Shown one piece after another: positions 60,897 through 64,000 of a stretch of 64,000 bases of DNA (the stretch's first letter is position 1; the number at the start of each line of letters is the position of its first letter). Below the pieces are notes generated by a model, which saw only the letters and a program-made list of their open reading frames with translations, did not search any database and was not told the DNA's origin. Origin of the DNA: Pegea sp. RAD2-039 (Eukaryota; Chordata; Thaliacea; Salpida; Salpidae); the NCBI GenBank assembly GCA_034620365.1, contig JAQGEQ010000170.1:682001-746000 (forward strand), read 5' to 3'. The position numbers and the translations under genes were made by a program.

Positions 60897-63800
60897 TCCC
60901 AACTAACAACCTGTCCCACCAAACAACCTGTCCCACCAAACAACCTGTCCCACCAAACAACCTGTCCCACCAAACAACTTGTCCCAACTAACAACCTGTC
61001 CCACCAAACAACCTGTCCCACCAAACAACCTGTCCCACCAAACAACCTGTCCCAACTAACCACTTGTCCCAACTAACAACCTGTCCCACCAAACAACCTG
61101 TCCCACCAAACAACTTGTCCCACCAAACCACCTGTCCCACCAAACAACCTGTCCCAGCTAACCACTTGTCCCACCAAACAACCTGTCCCACCAAACAACC
61201 TGTACCAACTAACCACTTGTTCCACCAAACAACCTGTCCCACCAAACAACCTGTACCAACTAACCACTTGTCCCACCAAACAACCTGTCCCACCAAACAA
61301 CCTGTACCAACTAACCACTTGTTCCACCAAACAACCTGTCCCACCAAACAACCTGTCCCACCAAACAACCTGTACCAACTAACCACTTGTTCCACCAAAC
61401 AACCTGTCCCAACTAACCACTTGTCCCACCAAACAACCTGTCCCACCAAACAACTTGTCCCAACTAACCACTTGTCCCAACTAACAACCTGTCCCACCAA
61501 ACAACCTGTCCCACCAAACAACTTGTCCCACCAAACCACTTGTCCAACCAAACAAACTGTCCCACCAAACAACCTGTACCAACTAACCACTTGTCCCACC
61601 AAACAACCTGTCCCACCAAACAACTTGTCCCACCAAACAACCTGTCCCACCAAACAACCTGTCCCACCAAACAACCTGTCCCACCAAACAACTTGTCCCA
61701 CCAAACAACTTGTCCCACCAAACCACTTGTCCCACCAAACAACCTGTCCCACCAAACAACCTGTCCCACCAAACAACCTGTCCCAGCTAACAACTTGTCC
61801 CACCAAACCACTTGTCCCACCAAACAACCTGTCCCACCAAACAACTTGTCCCACCAAACAACCTGTCCCACCAAACAACTTGTCCCACCAAACCACTTGT
61901 CCCACCAAACAACCTGTCCCACCAAACAACCTGTTCCACCAAACAACCTGTCCCAGCAAACAACCTGTCCCACCAAACAACCTGTCCCAGCTAACCACTT
62001 GTCCCAACAAACAACCTGTCCCAACTAACAACCTGTCCACCAAACAACCTGTCCCACCAAACAACCTGTCCCACCAAACAACCTGTCCCACCAAACAACT
62101 TGTCCCACCAAACCACTTGTCCCACCAAACAACCTGTCCCACCAAACAACCTGTCCCACCAAACAACCTGTCCCACCAAACAACCTGTCCCACCAAACTA
62201 CCTGTCCCAACTAACAACTTGTCCCAACAAACAACTTGTCCCACCAAACAACCTGTCCCACCAAACACCTTGTCCCAACTAACCACTTGTTCCACCAAAC
62301 AACCTTTCCACAAAACAACCTGTCCCACCAAACAACTTGTCCCAACTAACCACCTGTCCCACCAAACAACCTGTCCCAACTAACCACTTGTCCCACCAAA
62401 CAACTTGTCCCACCAAACCACCTGTCCCACCAAACAACCTGTCCCACCAAACAACCTGTCCCAACTAACCACTTGTTCCACCAAACAACCTGTCCCACCA
62501 AACAACTTGTCCCAACTAACCACTTGTTCCACCAAACAACTTGTCCCAACTAACCACTTGTCCCACCAAACAACTTGTCCCACCAAACAACCTGTCCCAA
62601 CTAACCACTTGTCCCACCAAACAACCTGTCCCTTCAAACAACCTGTCCCAACTAACCACTTGTCCCACCAAACAACTTGTCCCACCAAACCACCTGTCCC
62701 ACCAAACAACCTATCCCAACTAAACAACTTGTCCCAACAAACAACTTGTCCCACCAAACAACCTGTCCCACCAAACAACCTGTCCCAACTAACCACTTGT
62801 CCCAACAAACAACCTGTCCCACCAAACAACCTGTCCCACCAAACAACCTATCCCACCAAACAACCTGTCCCACCAAACTACCTGTCCCAACTAACAACTT
62901 GTCCCAACTAACAACCTGTCCCACCAAACAACCTGTCCCACCAAACAACCTGTCCCACCAAACAACTTGTCCCACCAAACCACTTGTCCCACCAAACAAC
63001 CTGTCCCACCAAACAACCTGTCCCACCAAACAACCTGTCCCAGCAAACAACCTGTCCCACCAAACAACCTGTCCCAGCTAACCACTTGTCCCAACAAACA
63101 ACCTGTCCCAACTAACAACCTGTCCCACCAAACAACCTGTCCCACCAAACAACCTGTCCCACCAAACAACCTGTCCCACCAAACAACTTGTCCCACCAAA
63201 CCACTTGTCCCACCAAACAACCTGTCCCACCAAACAACCTGTCCCACCAAACAACCTGTCCCACCAAACAACCTGTCCCACCAAACAACCTGTCCCACCA
63301 AACTACCTGTCCCAACTAACAACTTGTCCCAACAAACAACTTGTCCCACCAAACAACCTGTCCCACCAAACACCTTGTCCCAACTAACCACTTGTTCCAC
63401 CAAACAACCTTTCCACAAAACAACCTGTCCCACCAAACAACTTGTCCCAACTAACCACCTGTCCCACCAAACAACCTGTCCCAACTAACCACTTGTCCCA
63501 CCAAACAACTTGTCCCACCAAACCACCTGTCCCACCAAACAACCTGTCCCACCAAACAACCTGTCCCAACTAACCACTTGTTCCACCAAACAACCTGTCC
63601 CACCAAACAACTTGTCCCAACTAACCACTTGTTCCACCAAACAACTTGTCCCAACTAACCACTTGTCCCACCAAACAACTTGTCCCACCAAACAACCTGT
63701 CCCAACTAACCACTTGTCCCACCAAACAACCTGTCCCTTCAAACAACCTGTCCCAACTAACCACTTGTCCCACCAAACAACTTGTCCCACCAAACCACCT

Positions 63801-64000
63801 GTCCCACCAAACAACCTATCCCAACTAAACAACTTGTCCCAACAAACAACTTGTCCCACCAAACAACCTGTCCCACCAAACAACCTGTCCCACCAAACAA
63901 CCTGTCCCAACTAACCACTTGTCCCAACAAACAACCTGTCCCACCAAACAACCTGTCCCACCAAACAACCTATCCCACCAAACAACCTGTCCCACCAAAC
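60897..64000. repeat. Intronic minisatellite 3: 17-bp unit, about 180 copies, runs off the window
   Basis: Starts about 5 bp after the RGL donor at 60892. Two main 17-bp unit types alternate irregularly: CCACCAAACAACCTGTC and CCAACTAACCACTTGTC, with minor forms (CCAGCAAACAACC, CCAACAAACAACC, TTCCACC). Because 17 is not a multiple of three, every frame cycles through the same peptide words, giving overlapping frames of up to about 460 codons on both strands; none is a gene. A block of about 1.1 kb is duplicated within the array. Confidence 0.97.
61940..64000. repeat. Higher-order duplication inside minisatellite 3 (period about 1,105 bp)
   Basis: Distinctive unit variants recur in the same order. 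CCCAGCAAAC at 61952 and 63039 (offset 1,087), CTATC at 62711 and 63816 (offset 1,105), and CTATC at about 62849 and 63971 (offset 1,122). The pattern between about 62,100 and 62,720 matches 63,205-63,825 unit by unit. 1,105 is 65 x 17; offsets step by one unit (or 18 bp at a defective unit near 62037). This indicates a recent segmental duplication followed by single-unit gains or losses. Confidence 0.85.

Noticed and set aside
60839..63951. Numerous long frames on both strands (CPTKQPVPPNNLSH and GQVVWWDRLFGGTGCL types)
   Set aside because: 17-bp array read in all frames; no start context, no unique sequence, overlaps an intron of the RGL gene.

Overview
This window is nuclear genomic DNA from an AT-rich invertebrate animal. 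Genes are split into many short exons by GT-AG introns, mostly 45-400 bp, and poly-A signals follow several stop codons. The gene set is animal-specific: TRIP11/GMAP-210 with a GRAB domain, a RalGDS/RGL exchange factor, a B-box/SPRY protein and an LRR receptor. Gene compactness and the very frequent TGACGTCA palindrome made me think of a tunicate, but that is a guess; nothing here fixes the phylum.

Layout, left to right. 1-4472 (+): 3' part of the protein-only mitochondrial RNase P nuclease (PRORP), with a dead LINE fragment in one intron. 7124-9460 (+): B-box/coiled-coil/SPRY protein. 9739-10647 (-): small unrecognised gene. 4.7, 11.2-12.3 and 12.8 kb: copies of an undescribed dispersed repeat. 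15357-17008 (-): single-pass LRR membrane protein. 18012-20980 (-): mitochondrial acyl-CoA synthetase of the ACSF2 type. 23271-24293 (-): single-exon hypothetical protein with an internal 25-residue duplication. 24.9-25.6 kb: decayed membrane-protein gene and a SINE-like tRNA-derived fragment. 27626-29017 (+): secreted or membrane protein dominated by E-E-P-V-A repeats. 32072-43578 (-): TRIP11/GMAP-210, about 32 exons. 44.5 kb: tRNA-derived SINE. 45839-48126 (-): spinster-like MFS transporter with an upstream non-coding exon. 53687 to beyond 60891 (+): RalGDS/RGL family Ras-GEF with three candidate first exons.

The most unusual feature is a set of long minisatellites confined to introns. Two introns of TRIP11 consist almost wholly of 20-bp and 18-bp tandem units running up to the splice sites. 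The last visible intron of the RGL gene opens straight into a 17-bp array of more than 3 kb that reaches the window edge and contains an internal duplication of about 1.1 kb. A fourth, degenerate array lies in the RGL 5' region. The long open frames in these arrays come from unit lengths and stop-free units and are not read here as genes.

The genes do not form one pathway: this is ordinary animal synteny. All introns, exon ends and phases were worked out by hand from splice consensus and reading-frame continuity; family assignments rest on recognised motifs and remembered family features, not on a search.
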